Assembly (NCBI GenBank): GCA_910583785.1
Contig: CAJTZK010000001.1
Location: forward strand, 124,001-188,000
DNA: 64,000 bases
Source of the DNA: an uncultured Oscillibacter sp.
GTDB taxonomy: Bacteria > Bacillota > Clostridia > Oscillospirales > Oscillospiraceae
Direction: 5' to 3'
This document shows positions 52,307 to 59,528 of this stretch, piece by piece. The position numbers and the translations under genes are program-made. The notes below the pieces were generated by a model. The model did no database searches and was not told the origin of the DNA. It saw only the letters and a list, made by a program, of their open reading frames with translations. Position 1 is the first letter of the stretch. Each line of letters opens with the position of its first letter.

Positions 52307-53214
52307 GGCAGTTCCTCCAGCTCGAAGGCCCGTCCGGTTTCGCCCCGCAGGATGCGGACCGCCAGGTGGAAGACCTGGTTTTCCAGGAGCTGCCGATAAA
52401 GGGGTTTTCGAAGAAGCTCCGGGACGTCGGCGGCGTGGATGGTGGCCAGCAGCCCTATGCCGCAGCCCGCCGCCATATTCATAGCCGCCAAATCCTCCCG
52501 GACAGTGATCTCGTCCACGGCGATAATCTGGGGATTCATGGCCCGGAGGACGATGGGGATGCCCAGGGCCTTGGGGCAGGCGTCCAGCACATCCGTCCGG
52601 GGCCCCACGTCCATTTGAGGCGCGCCCCGGTGGACCACCGCCACCTCCCCCCGCTCGTCAATGAGGGAAATCCGCTGGGGCGGGCGGTCCGGCCCCCCCT
52701 CGGAGAGACAGCGTACCAAGTCCCGCAGGAGAGTCGTCTTTCCACCCCCCGGCGGGGAGAGAATCAGCGTATTCACAAAGCCGCCGTCTCGGAACAGCCG
52801 GGGAGCGACGCCCTCGGCCACGCCCTTCCGCTCCCTGGCGATGCGGATCGCCGCCGAGGAGAGGTTTTTCAGGTTTGTGTTCACCCCGTCCTTCATCACC
52901 GCCGTACCGCAGAGCCCTATCCGGAAGCCCCCCCGGACGGGAAGAAATCCCTCCCGGATAGATTCGGACGCGGCGTAGCGGGAGAACTCCGTGGCGATGT
53001 CGCACAGGGTTTCCAGCTCCTCCGGCTCCACCTCCGCCTCCAGCGGCAGCTCCCCCGCAGGCAGCAGCACCGTCAGAGGCCGCCCTGCCCGGAGGCGCAG
53101 CTCCTCCGCCGCGGCCTTCTCCTCATTGGAGAGGGCCAGCGCCGCCTTGCGGAGGCGGCTGGGCAGGATGGCGGCAGCCTGTTCATAACGGGAAATCAGT
53201 TCATTTTTTGGCAA
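52300..53214 (-). CDS. spoIIIAA: Stage III sporulation protein AA (ATPase)
   Basis: A 304-residue secretion-type ATPase that powers the channel. Walker A is SPPGGGKTTLLRDLVR, and the region DERGEVA ... IIAVDEIT includes Walker B. It starts at TTG 53214 with AAAGGGGG 8 nt upstream; no ATG gives the family N-terminus. First gene of the eight-gene operon, 29 bp after a sigma-E-type -10. Confidence 0.94.
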   Translation of the reverse strand: MPKNELISRYEQAAAILPSRLRKAALALSNEEKAAAEELRLRAGRPLTVLLPAGELPLEAEVEPEELETLCDIATEFSRYAASESIREGFLPVRGGFRIGLCGTAVMKDGVNTNLKNLSSAAIRIARERKGVAEGVAPRLFRDGGFVNTLILSPPGGGKTTLLRDLVRCLSEGGPDRPPQRISLIDERGEVAVVHRGAPQMDVGPRTDVLDACPKALGIPIVLRAMNPQIIAVDEITVREDLAAMNMAAGCGIGLLATIHAADVPELLRKPLYRQLLENQVFHLAVRILRGETGRAFELEELPC

Positions 53215-53243
53215 GGGAGATTCCCCCTTTCTTTGGTTACTCC

Positions 53244-53273
53244 ACTCTATGAGCGCCCGGGGCGCTCTATGAC
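53244..53273 (-). promoter_or_regulatory. Sigma-E-type promoter of the spoIIIA operon
   Basis: On the minus strand GTCATA (53268-53273), 16 bp, CATAGAGT (53244-53251). The layout equals that before spoIVA; spoIIIA is sigma-E-dependent in Bacillus. Confidence 0.7.
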
Positions 53274-53292
53274 GGGTTTGTCCAAAAAAAAT

Positions 53293-53358
53293 ATGGAAAG
53301 TTTACTTGACATTCAGTAAAACTCATGTTATTCTACTGATGGAAAGCAAACTTTCCAT
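53293..53358. promoter_or_regulatory. Candidate operator repeats around the Xre/membrane-protein promoter
   Basis: ATGGAAAGTTT (53293-53303) lies just before the -35. A perfect palindrome, ATGGAAAG-CAAA-CTTTCCAT (53339-53358), lies just after the -10. Repeats on both sides suggest autoregulation by the Xre protein. Confidence 0.5.
53306..53334 (+). promoter_or_regulatory. Sigma-A promoter of the Xre/membrane-protein operon
   Basis: A perfect TTGACA (53306-53311), 17 bp, then TATTCT (53329-53334). Confidence 0.75.
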
Positions 53359-53396
53359 TAAGTCACAAGGAGATTATAATTGAGAGGAGGCTTTTG

Positions 53397-53600
53397 ATGA
53401 AAAACAGGCTGGAGGAACTGCGGAAGGCCCGGGGGCTCCGGCAGGAGGAGCTGGCGGAGGCGCTGGAGGTCTCCCGGCAGACCATCGGGTCCTTGGAGAA
53501 TGGGCGCTACAACCCGTCCATCCTGCTGGCGTTTAAGCTGTCCCGGTATTTCGGCGTGCCAATTGAGGAAATTTTTATTTATGAGGAGGAACCGTCATGA
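53397..53600 (+). CDS. Xre-family helix-turn-helix regulator
   Basis: A 67-residue regulator. The HTH is LRQEELAEALEVSRQTIGSLENGRYNPSILLAFKLSRYF, followed by GVPIEEIFIYEEE, the common small Clostridia type. GAGAGGAGG lies 6 nt before the ATG. Its stop overlaps the next gene by ATGA, forming a regulator/membrane-protein pair as often seen in Firmicutes. Confidence 0.92.
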   Translation: MKNRLEELRKARGLRQEELAEALEVSRQTIGSLENGRYNPSILLAFKLSRYFGVPIEEIFIYEEEPS

Positions 53601-54013
53601 AAGGGAAAAAGACGCTGTATATCGCGCTTATCGTCATAGGGCTGTGTTTTGCTGCGGCGTCGCTGATATTGTGGGAGGCAATTCCCAACAGCCTGGGCGG
53701 CGTGCTGATGGGCTCCGGCAGCGGCATGGCAGCCATCGGGCTGACGCAGCTTTTGATGCTGTGCTTGGACACAAAGGACCCGGCCCAGGCCCGGAGAAAG
53801 GAGATCGAGGTCCACGACGAGCGGAACGTGGCCATCCGCCGCCGGGCCAAGGCCCTGTCCGGGGACGTCCTGCAATGGGCCGTCATAGCGGCGGCGTGGG
53901 TGTCCATCGGGTTTGACGCGCCGCTTTGGGTAACCCTGGTGGCAATTGCGGCCTTTGTTTCCAAAAGCTTGCTGGAAGTTTATTTGGTGGTGCGGTATCA
54001 GCGGGAGATGTGA
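53597..54013 (+). CDS. Small membrane protein of an Xre operon (DUF2178-like)
   Basis: A 138-residue protein with two N-terminal helices (about 7-27 and 33-54), a basic cytoplasmic loop with EVHDERNVAIRRRAKALSGD, and two C-terminal helices (about 92-107 and 109-130). The DER...R.KA loop resembles DUF2178 proteins encoded with small Xre regulators. The function is unknown. It is followed by a hairpin terminator. Confidence 0.75.
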   Translation: MKGKKTLYIALIVIGLCFAAASLILWEAIPNSLGGVLMGSGSGMAAIGLTQLLMLCLDTKDPAQARRKEIEVHDERNVAIRRRAKALSGDVLQWAVIAAAWVSIGFDAPLWVTLVAIAAFVSKSLLEVYLVVRYQREM

Positions 54014-54036
54014 CCCTCTGCCCCTGCACCCGGCGG

Positions 54037-54075
54037 CAAAAAAAGCGTCTGCCAATCGGCGGGCGCTTCTTTTCA
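54037..54075 (+). terminator. Terminator after the Xre/membrane-protein operon
   Basis: AAGCGTCTGCC pairs with GGCGGGCGCTT (with G-U pairs) around a short loop, followed by CTTTT. Confidence 0.6.
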
Positions 54076-54107
54076 TGGATTTGCGTTCCGGGCAGTTCCA
54101 ATCGTAG

Positions 54108-54443
54108 AGGTACAGCGGCATGCGGGACTTCGCAGGGAGCTCCATGGCCTCCTGGAACAGCGTCTGCCGGGTTTTAGAACTTGCTCCGGCACTGGTCAGG
54201 GGGCACCGTGCGCTTGCGCCAGGGGTGCGCGTACATCCGCTTGCACTTGTTGAGGACCACCCAGGCCAGTGGCACAGGTGCTCCTCCCCTCTGGAAATCC
54301 GTGTCCGTCTCCCAGGGGCAAAGCATGGCGTCCTGGAACGCGTCCTCCGCATCTGCGGGGTTCCGGAACCAGTTCAGGGTAATCCGGTACACCATGCCCA
54401 GGTACCACTCCGCAGCGTCCGTAAATTGCCGTTCTGTCAGCAT
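54108..54443 (-). pseudogene. Decayed ECF sigma factor gene
   Basis: The ATG at 54443 with AAGGAGA begins MLTERQFTDAAEWYLGMVYRI and continues through a clear sigma region 2 (NWFRNPADAEDAFQDAML). After TDTDFQ the frame slips: the next homologous piece (EEHLCHW) is in another frame, HPWRKRTVP is back in the first, and a stop falls at 54174. Region-4 similarity (LFQEAMELPAKSRMPLYLY) resumes in the second frame and then ends. At least three disruptions make a sequencing error unlikely as the full explanation. The remains resemble the sigma gene at 57991. Confidence 0.75.
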
Positions 54444-54595
54444 ATACAGCTCTCCTTGAAATGCCTTTCGACAGCAATACCCAGCGGATAAAAAATCAAT
54501 CCCACGGAATGAAACACCTTTTATTGCACAAAAACTAACTTTTGTGCAATAATTAGGGCAGTTAAGAAAAAAGAGGGCTTTCGCCCTCTTTTCTC

Positions 54596-55822
54596 TCACC
54601 GGGTATACGCCCGGTGGAACATCTTTTTGCCCTTTTTGATAATGACGCCTTCCCCCTGGAAATCCGCCTGGTCAAAGGCCGCGGCGATATCCGCCACCTT
54701 CCGGTCATTCACCAGCACGCCTCCCTGCTGGATCAGCCGCCGGGCCTCCCCGTTGGATGGGCACAGGCCGCAGGCCACCAGCAGGGCGATGGCCCCGATC
54801 TTCCCGTCCTCGAATTTGGCGGCGGGCAGCTCCGTGGAGGGCATATGCTCCGTGGAACCCGCTCCGGCAAAGAGGCCCCGGGCCGTCTCCTGGGCCTTCT
54901 CCGCCTCCTCCCCGCCGTGGACCAGCTTGGTCAGCTCGTAGGCCAGGATTTCCTTGGCCCGGTTCAGCTGGCTGCCCTCCCACTTGTCCATGGCATCGAT
55001 CTCCTCCAGGGGCAGGAAGGTCAGCATGCGGATGCACTTCAGCACGTCCGCATCCCCCACGTTCCGCCAGTACTGGTAGAACTCGAAGGGAGTGGTCTTG
55101 CTGGGGTCCAGCCATACCGCGCCTTTGGCGGTCTTGCCCATCTTTTTACCCTCGGAGTTCATTAACAGGGTGATGGTCATGGCGTAGGCGTCCCTGCCCA
55201 GCTTCCGGCGGATCAGCTCCGTGCCGCCCAGCATGTTGCTCCACTGGTCATCGCCGCCGAACTGCATGTTGCAGCCCAGGGTCTGGAACATGTGGTAGAA
55301 GTCGTAGGACTGCATGATCATATAGTTGAACTCCAGGAAGCTGAGGCCCTTCTCCATCCGCTGCTTGTAGCACTCCGCCCGGAGCATGTTGTTGACGGAG
55401 AAGCAGGCACCCACCTCCCGCAGAAGTTCAATATAGTTCAGCTTCATCAGCCAGTCCGCGTTGTTTACCATCATGGCCTTGTCCGGGCCGAACTCAATGA
55501 ACCGCTCCATCTGCTTTTTGAAGCAGTCACAGTTGTGCTGGATGGTTTCCGTGGTCATCATCTGCCTCATGTCTGTCCGGCCGGAGGGGTCTCCCACCAT
55601 GCCCGTGCCGCCGCCGATGAGGGCAATGGGGCGGTTCCCCGCCATCTGGAGCCGCTTCATCAGGCACAGCGCCATAAAGTGGCCCACATGGAGGCTGTCC
55701 GCCGTAGGGTCAAAGCCAATGTAGAACACGGCCTTGCCGTTGTTTACCAGCTCCCGGATTTCCTCCTCGTCGGTGACCTGGGCGATGAGGCCCCGGGCCC
55801 TCAGTTCTTCGTAAATCTGCAT
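54596..55822 (-). CDS. tyrS: Tyrosyl-tRNA synthetase
   Basis: A 408-residue class I synthetase that charges tRNA-Tyr. The HIGH motif is HVGH (SLHVGHFMAL), the KMSKS loop is KMGKT, and a C-terminal S4 RNA-binding domain (about 340-400, RRLIQQGGVLVNDRKV) is present. The start at 55822 has AAAGGAG 8 nt upstream; the open frame above it is the T-box leader. Expression should rise when uncharged tRNA-Tyr accumulates. Confidence 0.96.
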   Translation of the reverse strand: MQIYEELRARGLIAQVTDEEEIRELVNNGKAVFYIGFDPTADSLHVGHFMALCLMKRLQMAGNRPIALIGGGTGMVGDPSGRTDMRQMMTTETIQHNCDCFKKQMERFIEFGPDKAMMVNNADWLMKLNYIELLREVGACFSVNNMLRAECYKQRMEKGLSFLEFNYMIMQSYDFYHMFQTLGCNMQFGGDDQWSNMLGGTELIRRKLGRDAYAMTITLLMNSEGKKMGKTAKGAVWLDPSKTTPFEFYQYWRNVGDADVLKCIRMLTFLPLEEIDAMDKWEGSQLNRAKEILAYELTKLVHGGEEAEKAQETARGLFAGAGSTEHMPSTELPAAKFEDGKIGAIALLVACGLCPSNGEARRLIQQGGVLVNDRKVADIAAAFDQADFQGEGVIIKKGKKMFHRAYTR

Positions 55823-55861
55823 GTGATTGTCTCCTTTCATTGTGCTTCCCCGGAGGGAACG

Positions 55862-56132
55862 AAAAAACGCCCCGTCCCGATGGGGACAGAGGGCGAAAGC
55901 ATTCGCGGTACCACCTCTGGTTCGCCGTTTTCTCGCGAAAACGGCCTCGTGGAGTGCCAGCACACTCCCGCGCGGTAACGGGCGCACCCGGCGCGCGCCT
56001 ACTGGGAAGAACTTCCTCCGTTCGGGCGCCAGCTCCAAGGGGTATTCGCCGTCCGCCTTCCTCCCCCTTCCACCAAACCGGGGGCTCTCTTTGCGAAGGG
56101 TATGACGGGTACTGGTCCTTTTCATCACTGTA
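55862..56132 (-). promoter_or_regulatory. T-box leader (tRNA-Tyr-sensing) of tyrS
   Basis: The minus strand between promoter and tyrS has the T-box sequence AGAGGTGGTACCGCG (about 55904-55918 on the map). The UGGU in it can pair with the ACCA end of tRNA-Tyr (discriminator A). A specifier TAC codon lies in GAATACCCC (map 56042-56044), which is Tyr. The terminator stem with GTCCC/GGGAC and T6 ends at 55862. All three elements agree with a tyrosine riboswitch. It fills most of the 525-bp gap upstream of tyrS. Confidence 0.93.
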
Positions 56133-56138
56133 AGGCGT

Positions 56139-56167
56139 ATTGTAGCAGATGCGCCGGGAATTGTCAA
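56139..56167 (-). promoter_or_regulatory. Sigma-A promoter of the tyrS T-box transcript
   Basis: On the minus strand a perfect TTGACA (56162-56167), 17 bp, then TACAAT (56139-56144). Confidence 0.85.
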
Positions 56168-56291
56168 CACAAACCGATGGGGGAAATTCTGCGGGAGCGG
56201 CACATCCGGAGATGTTCTTCTGTATGGGCGGACCTGGCCGCGTTCCTCCTATAAAGTGCGCAATCGGACCCTCACGGGCCAAATCCCGCCC

Positions 56292-56320
56292 TTGTGATTT
56301 TTGAAAATACGTGCTATGAT
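56292..56320 (+). promoter_or_regulatory. Promoter of the small lipoprotein gene
   Basis: TTGTGA (56292-56297), 17 bp, TATGAT (56315-56320), 28 bp before the start. Confidence 0.6.
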
Positions 56321-56347
56321 AGACACATCAAAAAAAGGAGGTCCGCC

Positions 56348-56932
56348 ATGAAAAAGGGAATGCTTGCCGCGCTGCTCTGCCTGATCCTCCTCTCCGGCTG
56401 CGGAGGGAAGCCGGAACCGCTTCCTTTGGAGGAGCTTCCCCAGGACTACAGCCTGGAACAGGCCAAGGCGGATGGCTGTCTCGTCACAGAGGACGGGACC
56501 GTCACCAGCGGGCGGGAGAGCTGGGAGGATTTCTTAGAAGCTGTTGACGCCGGAAAAGCCGCCTCGGTTCGGCTATGCGGTTACTTCACCCTGGGTTCGC
56601 TGGGCGTTTCCTCCTGGTATGACCCGGACTATACTGCGTCCATCAAGAATGCCTATCCCAAGATATCTCTTGAAGACCTGTCCTATGACGGGGAGGGCTT
56701 TACCGCTGTTTCCTATCAGGAGGGCAAGCGGTACGAATGGAACTATTCCCTCCTCCGAAGATTTGAGGAGGAGGTCCAATCCGACCTGCTCCCCTATGAT
56801 TCCTGCATTTCCTATATATTGACCGATGACGCTGAAGCTACTTACGACCAGCTTTTCGGCAGTCTTGTCAGTTCCCGGCTGGAGGACCACATTCCATTCC
56901 ACATTGTATACCGTGAAGAAATCACCCTGTAA
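56348..56932 (+). CDS. Hypothetical lipoprotein
   Basis: A 194-residue protein with a lipoprotein signal peptide (MKKGMLAALLCLILLSGCGG; lipobox LSGC). The mature part, rich in acidic and aromatic residues, has no domain I recognise. AAGGAGG lies 6 nt before the ATG at 56348. It has its own promoter; the next gene starts 34 bp after its stop and may be read through. The function is unknown. Confidence 0.75.
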   Translation: MKKGMLAALLCLILLSGCGGKPEPLPLEELPQDYSLEQAKADGCLVTEDGTVTSGRESWEDFLEAVDAGKAASVRLCGYFTLGSLGVSSWYDPDYTASIKNAYPKISLEDLSYDGEGFTAVSYQEGKRYEWNYSLLRRFEEEVQSDLLPYDSCISYILTDDAEATYDQLFGSLVSSRLEDHIPFHIVYREEITL

Positions 56933-56966
56933 GCCTGGACCGCCCCGCCCGTGAGAGGAGAACCGG

Positions 56967-57854
56967 ATGGAGTATATCCCCGCCAAGACCATCGTGAACC
57001 GGACTAAAGACCCCAGTTGGTTCGGTACAGAGTACAATATGAACATCTACCGGGGCTGCTGCCATGGCTGTATCTACTGCGACAGCCGGAGCGAATGCTA
57101 CCACAATGACAACTTTGACCAAGTCAAAGCCAAGGCGGACGCCCTGCGGATCATCCGGGACGACCTGGCGCACAAGGCCAAGGTGGGCGTGGTGGCTACT
57201 GGCTCCATGAGCGACCCCTACAACCCCTTTGAGGAGGAGCTCCAGCTTACCCGCCGGGCCCTGACGCTGCTGGAGGCCTATGGCTTCGGCGTGGCCATCG
57301 CCACGAAGAGCGGCCTCATCGTCCGGGACATCGATGTTCTGGCGTCCATTCACCGGACCATGCCCGTCATCTGTAAAATCACACTCACCACCTGCGACGA
57401 TGTCCTGGCCTCCCAGGTGGAGCCTTACGCCCCCTCTCCCTCCCTCCGTCTGGCGGCGGCGGAGCGCCTCAGCACGGCGGGGCTGTTCACGGGCATTTTG
57501 ATGATGCCCATTCTTCCCTTCCTGGAGGACAACCCGGAAAACATCCGGGAGATCGTGGACCGGGCGGCGGACGCGGGGGCCCGCTTCGTCTACCCCGCCC
57601 TGGGCATGACCTGCCGGGCGGGGCAGCGGGAGTATTTTTACCACAAATTGGAGGAACAGTTCCCCGGCCAGGGCCTGGCGGAACGGTACCGGAAGCGCTA
57701 TGGCCCCCGGTACCAATGCCCCAGCCCAAAGGCCCGGGCGCTGTGGGAGGTCTTCCAGGAGGCCTGTAACCGCCGGGGGCTGCTGTACACAATGGGCCGC
57801 ATCGTCACCGCCTCCCGGCGGGGACATGAGACGGACCAGCTCAGCTTATTTTAG
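56967..57854 (+). CDS. SPL-family radical SAM protein
   Basis: A 295-residue radical SAM enzyme. The cluster motif is GCCHGCIYCDSR (CxxxCxxC) and the neighbouring MNIYRG is typical of the Rv2578c/SPL-like group. ATGSMSDPYNPFEEE and GRIVTASRRGHET are further conserved stretches. True spore photoproduct lyase has a catalytic Cys late in the protein that I cannot confirm here, so the reaction is uncertain. GAGAGGAG lies before the ATG. The stop codon falls inside a long inverted repeat. Confidence 0.85.
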   Translation: MEYIPAKTIVNRTKDPSWFGTEYNMNIYRGCCHGCIYCDSRSECYHNDNFDQVKAKADALRIIRDDLAHKAKVGVVATGSMSDPYNPFEEELQLTRRALTLLEAYGFGVAIATKSGLIVRDIDVLASIHRTMPVICKITLTTCDDVLASQVEPYAPSPSLRLAAAERLSTAGLFTGILMMPILPFLEDNPENIREIVDRAADAGARFVYPALGMTCRAGQREYFYHKLEEQFPGQGLAERYRKRYGPRYQCPSPKARALWEVFQEACNRRGLLYTMGRIVTASRRGHETDQLSLF

Positions 57855-57903
57855 GACTTGGTTGGAAAGCGGCAGACCGCTGGTTTCCAGCCAAGTCCTA
57901 AAA
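57849..57903. repeat. 55-bp hairpin with 13-bp perfect arms
   Basis: TTTTAGGACTTGG (57849-57861) and CCAAGTCCTAAAA (57891-57903) are exact inverted repeats. Inside, GGAAA/TTTCC and GCGG/CCGC extend the stem. It includes the stop of the radical SAM gene and has no T run after it. It may act as a processing or termination hairpin, or be a small repeat element. Confidence 0.7.
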
Positions 57904-57990
57904 ATTATCCGGGACGCGCAGCATTTTCCCCGTTTGAAGCGTATTCCTTATAGAGCGCTCACCATCCCCAAAACAGGAAGAAGGTGCAGA

Positions 57991-58441
57991 ATGGACACGG
58001 TATCCGCCGTGGAACGGTACGGGACCATGGTTTACCGCCTGGCCTACGCCCAGCTCCGCAGCCGCCATGACGCCGACGATGTGTTCCAGGAGGTCTTCCT
58101 CCGCTACCACCGCGCCTCCCTTTGAGAGTGAGGAACACCGCAAGGCCTGGCTCTTGCGGGTGACGGCCAACTACTCGAAAAGCCTCGCCGCCTCTCCCTG
58201 GCGGAAGCGCAGCGTCCCGCTGGAGGACGTCTATTCATACAGCCAGCCGGAGGATTCCGGCCTGGACGCCGCCCTGGCCCAGCTGCCGTCCAAATACCAG
58301 GCCGTCATCCACCTTTACTACTACGAGGGCTACGGCACGGAGGAAACCGCCCGCATTCTGGGGCGCAAGCCCTCCACCGTCCGGGCCCAGCTGACCCGGG
58401 CCCGGCATATTCTGGCCCGTCTTTTGAAGGAGGAGTTATGA
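57991..58441 (+). pseudogene. ECF sigma factor gene with a single frameshift
   Basis: The ATG at 57991 opens region 2 (VERYGTMVYRLAYAQLRSRHDADDVFQEVFLRYHR) and stops at TGA 58123-58125. Shifting by one base at the CCC/TTT run near 58120 continues without a gap into PPFESEEHRKAWLLRVTANY and a complete region 4 (AALAQLPSKYQAVIHLYYYEGYGTEETARIL...), to 58441. The rest is undamaged and overlaps its anti-sigma partner by ATGA. A recent mutation, phase-type switch in the homopolymers, or sequencing error are all possible. Confidence 0.85.
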
Positions 58442-59448
58442 ATTTCTCAGAGACTTATGCGCGCGTCAATGCGCCAATTGCCCCTTCCCCCCGCTTAATC
58501 GAAACAACCCTGGAAAAAACCCGGCGTTCCCCGTTTCCCCTTCAACGCTTGCTCGGCATTGCCGCAGCGGCGGTGGTACTCCTGGCCACTCCTGCCCTGG
58601 CGGCGCAGACGGAAACGGGCTATCAGCTGCTGTACGCCCTCTCTCCCGCCTCCGCCCAGTTCTTCCAGCCCGTACAAAGGTCCTGCACGGACAACGGGGT
58701 AACGCTAGAGGTGGCTTCCGTTCATGTGGAAGGCGATACCGCCCAAGCCTACATCTCCCTCCGGGGGGACACGGTGGACGCCAACTGCGACCTCTTCGAC
58801 AGCTACCGCTTCCATTTGCCCTTTGACCAGATGGGCCACTGTGAGCGGGCGGGCTTCGACCCGGAGACCCATACCGTGTTCTTTCTGGTTACCACCCAGA
58901 CCATGAACGGCTCAAAAATTCCCATAGGCGGAAAGATGACCTTTTCCCTGGACTGCTTCCTCTCCGGCAAACAGGCGCTGGAAGGTGCGGCGGTTCCTCT
59001 GAACCTGGCGGACTATGCCCAGGAGGGCGAAACCACAGGGGATTTTTTCCGCACCGGGGGCAGCGGAAACTTAGAACTGGCGGAGGCACTGTCCGTGCTC
59101 CGGCCCGGCGCAATCCTGGCGGAGCCAGCCCCTGGCCTTTCCGTCACCGCCGCCGGATACGCTGATAGCCTGTTCCACGTCCAGCTCTGCCAGGGCGATG
59201 CCAGAGAGCGGGATAACCACGGCTGGCTGTGGCTGGAAAACGATGCGGGGGAACGTCTGGCCCCCTCTGCTTCCGCCTATTTTACCAATCAGGCAGAGGG
59301 AGACACCCGGCTGGATTACCAGGAATTTGTCTTTGACATCTCCCCGGAGGACTTGGGGAATTATGCGCTCTACGGTGACTTTTACACCGCTTCTGCCCGG
59401 ATTGACGGGAATTGGCGCATTACTTTTCCCCTGGAAAACGCCGGATAG
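58438..59448 (+). CDS. Anti-sigma factor-like membrane protein (DUF4179 type)
   Basis: A 336-residue protein with a cytoplasmic N-terminus (about 1-35), one transmembrane helix (about 37-56, LLGIAAAAVVLLATPALA) and a large extracellular beta-rich region starting YQLLYALSPASAQFFQPV, as in DUF4179-containing anti-sigma proteins. It is coupled to the frameshifted sigma gene. If that sigma is truly inactive, this gene is orphaned. Confidence 0.75.
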   Translation: MNFSETYARVNAPIAPSPRLIETTLEKTRRSPFPLQRLLGIAAAAVVLLATPALAAQTETGYQLLYALSPASAQFFQPVQRSCTDNGVTLEVASVHVEGDTAQAYISLRGDTVDANCDLFDSYRFHLPFDQMGHCERAGFDPETHTVFFLVTTQTMNGSKIPIGGKMTFSLDCFLSGKQALEGAAVPLNLADYAQEGETTGDFFRTGGSGNLELAEALSVLRPGAILAEPAPGLSVTAAGYADSLFHVQLCQGDARERDNHGWLWLENDAGERLAPSASAYFTNQAEGDTRLDYQEFVFDISPEDLGNYALYGDFYTASARIDGNWRITFPLENAG

Positions 59449-59472
59449 GCGGCCATGTACGTTTAAAACGGC

Positions 59473-59511
59473 ACCGCCCCAGGCCGCGCATTTTGCGCGG
59501 CCTGGGGCGGT
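59473..59511. terminator. 18-bp perfect stem between convergent anti-sigma and lysS genes
   Basis: ACCGCCCCAGGCCGCGCA pairs exactly with the strand after a TTT loop. It sits in the only gap between two convergent genes and has no long T run. Confidence 0.75.
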
Positions 59512-59528
59512 CTCTATCCCGGGCTTTC

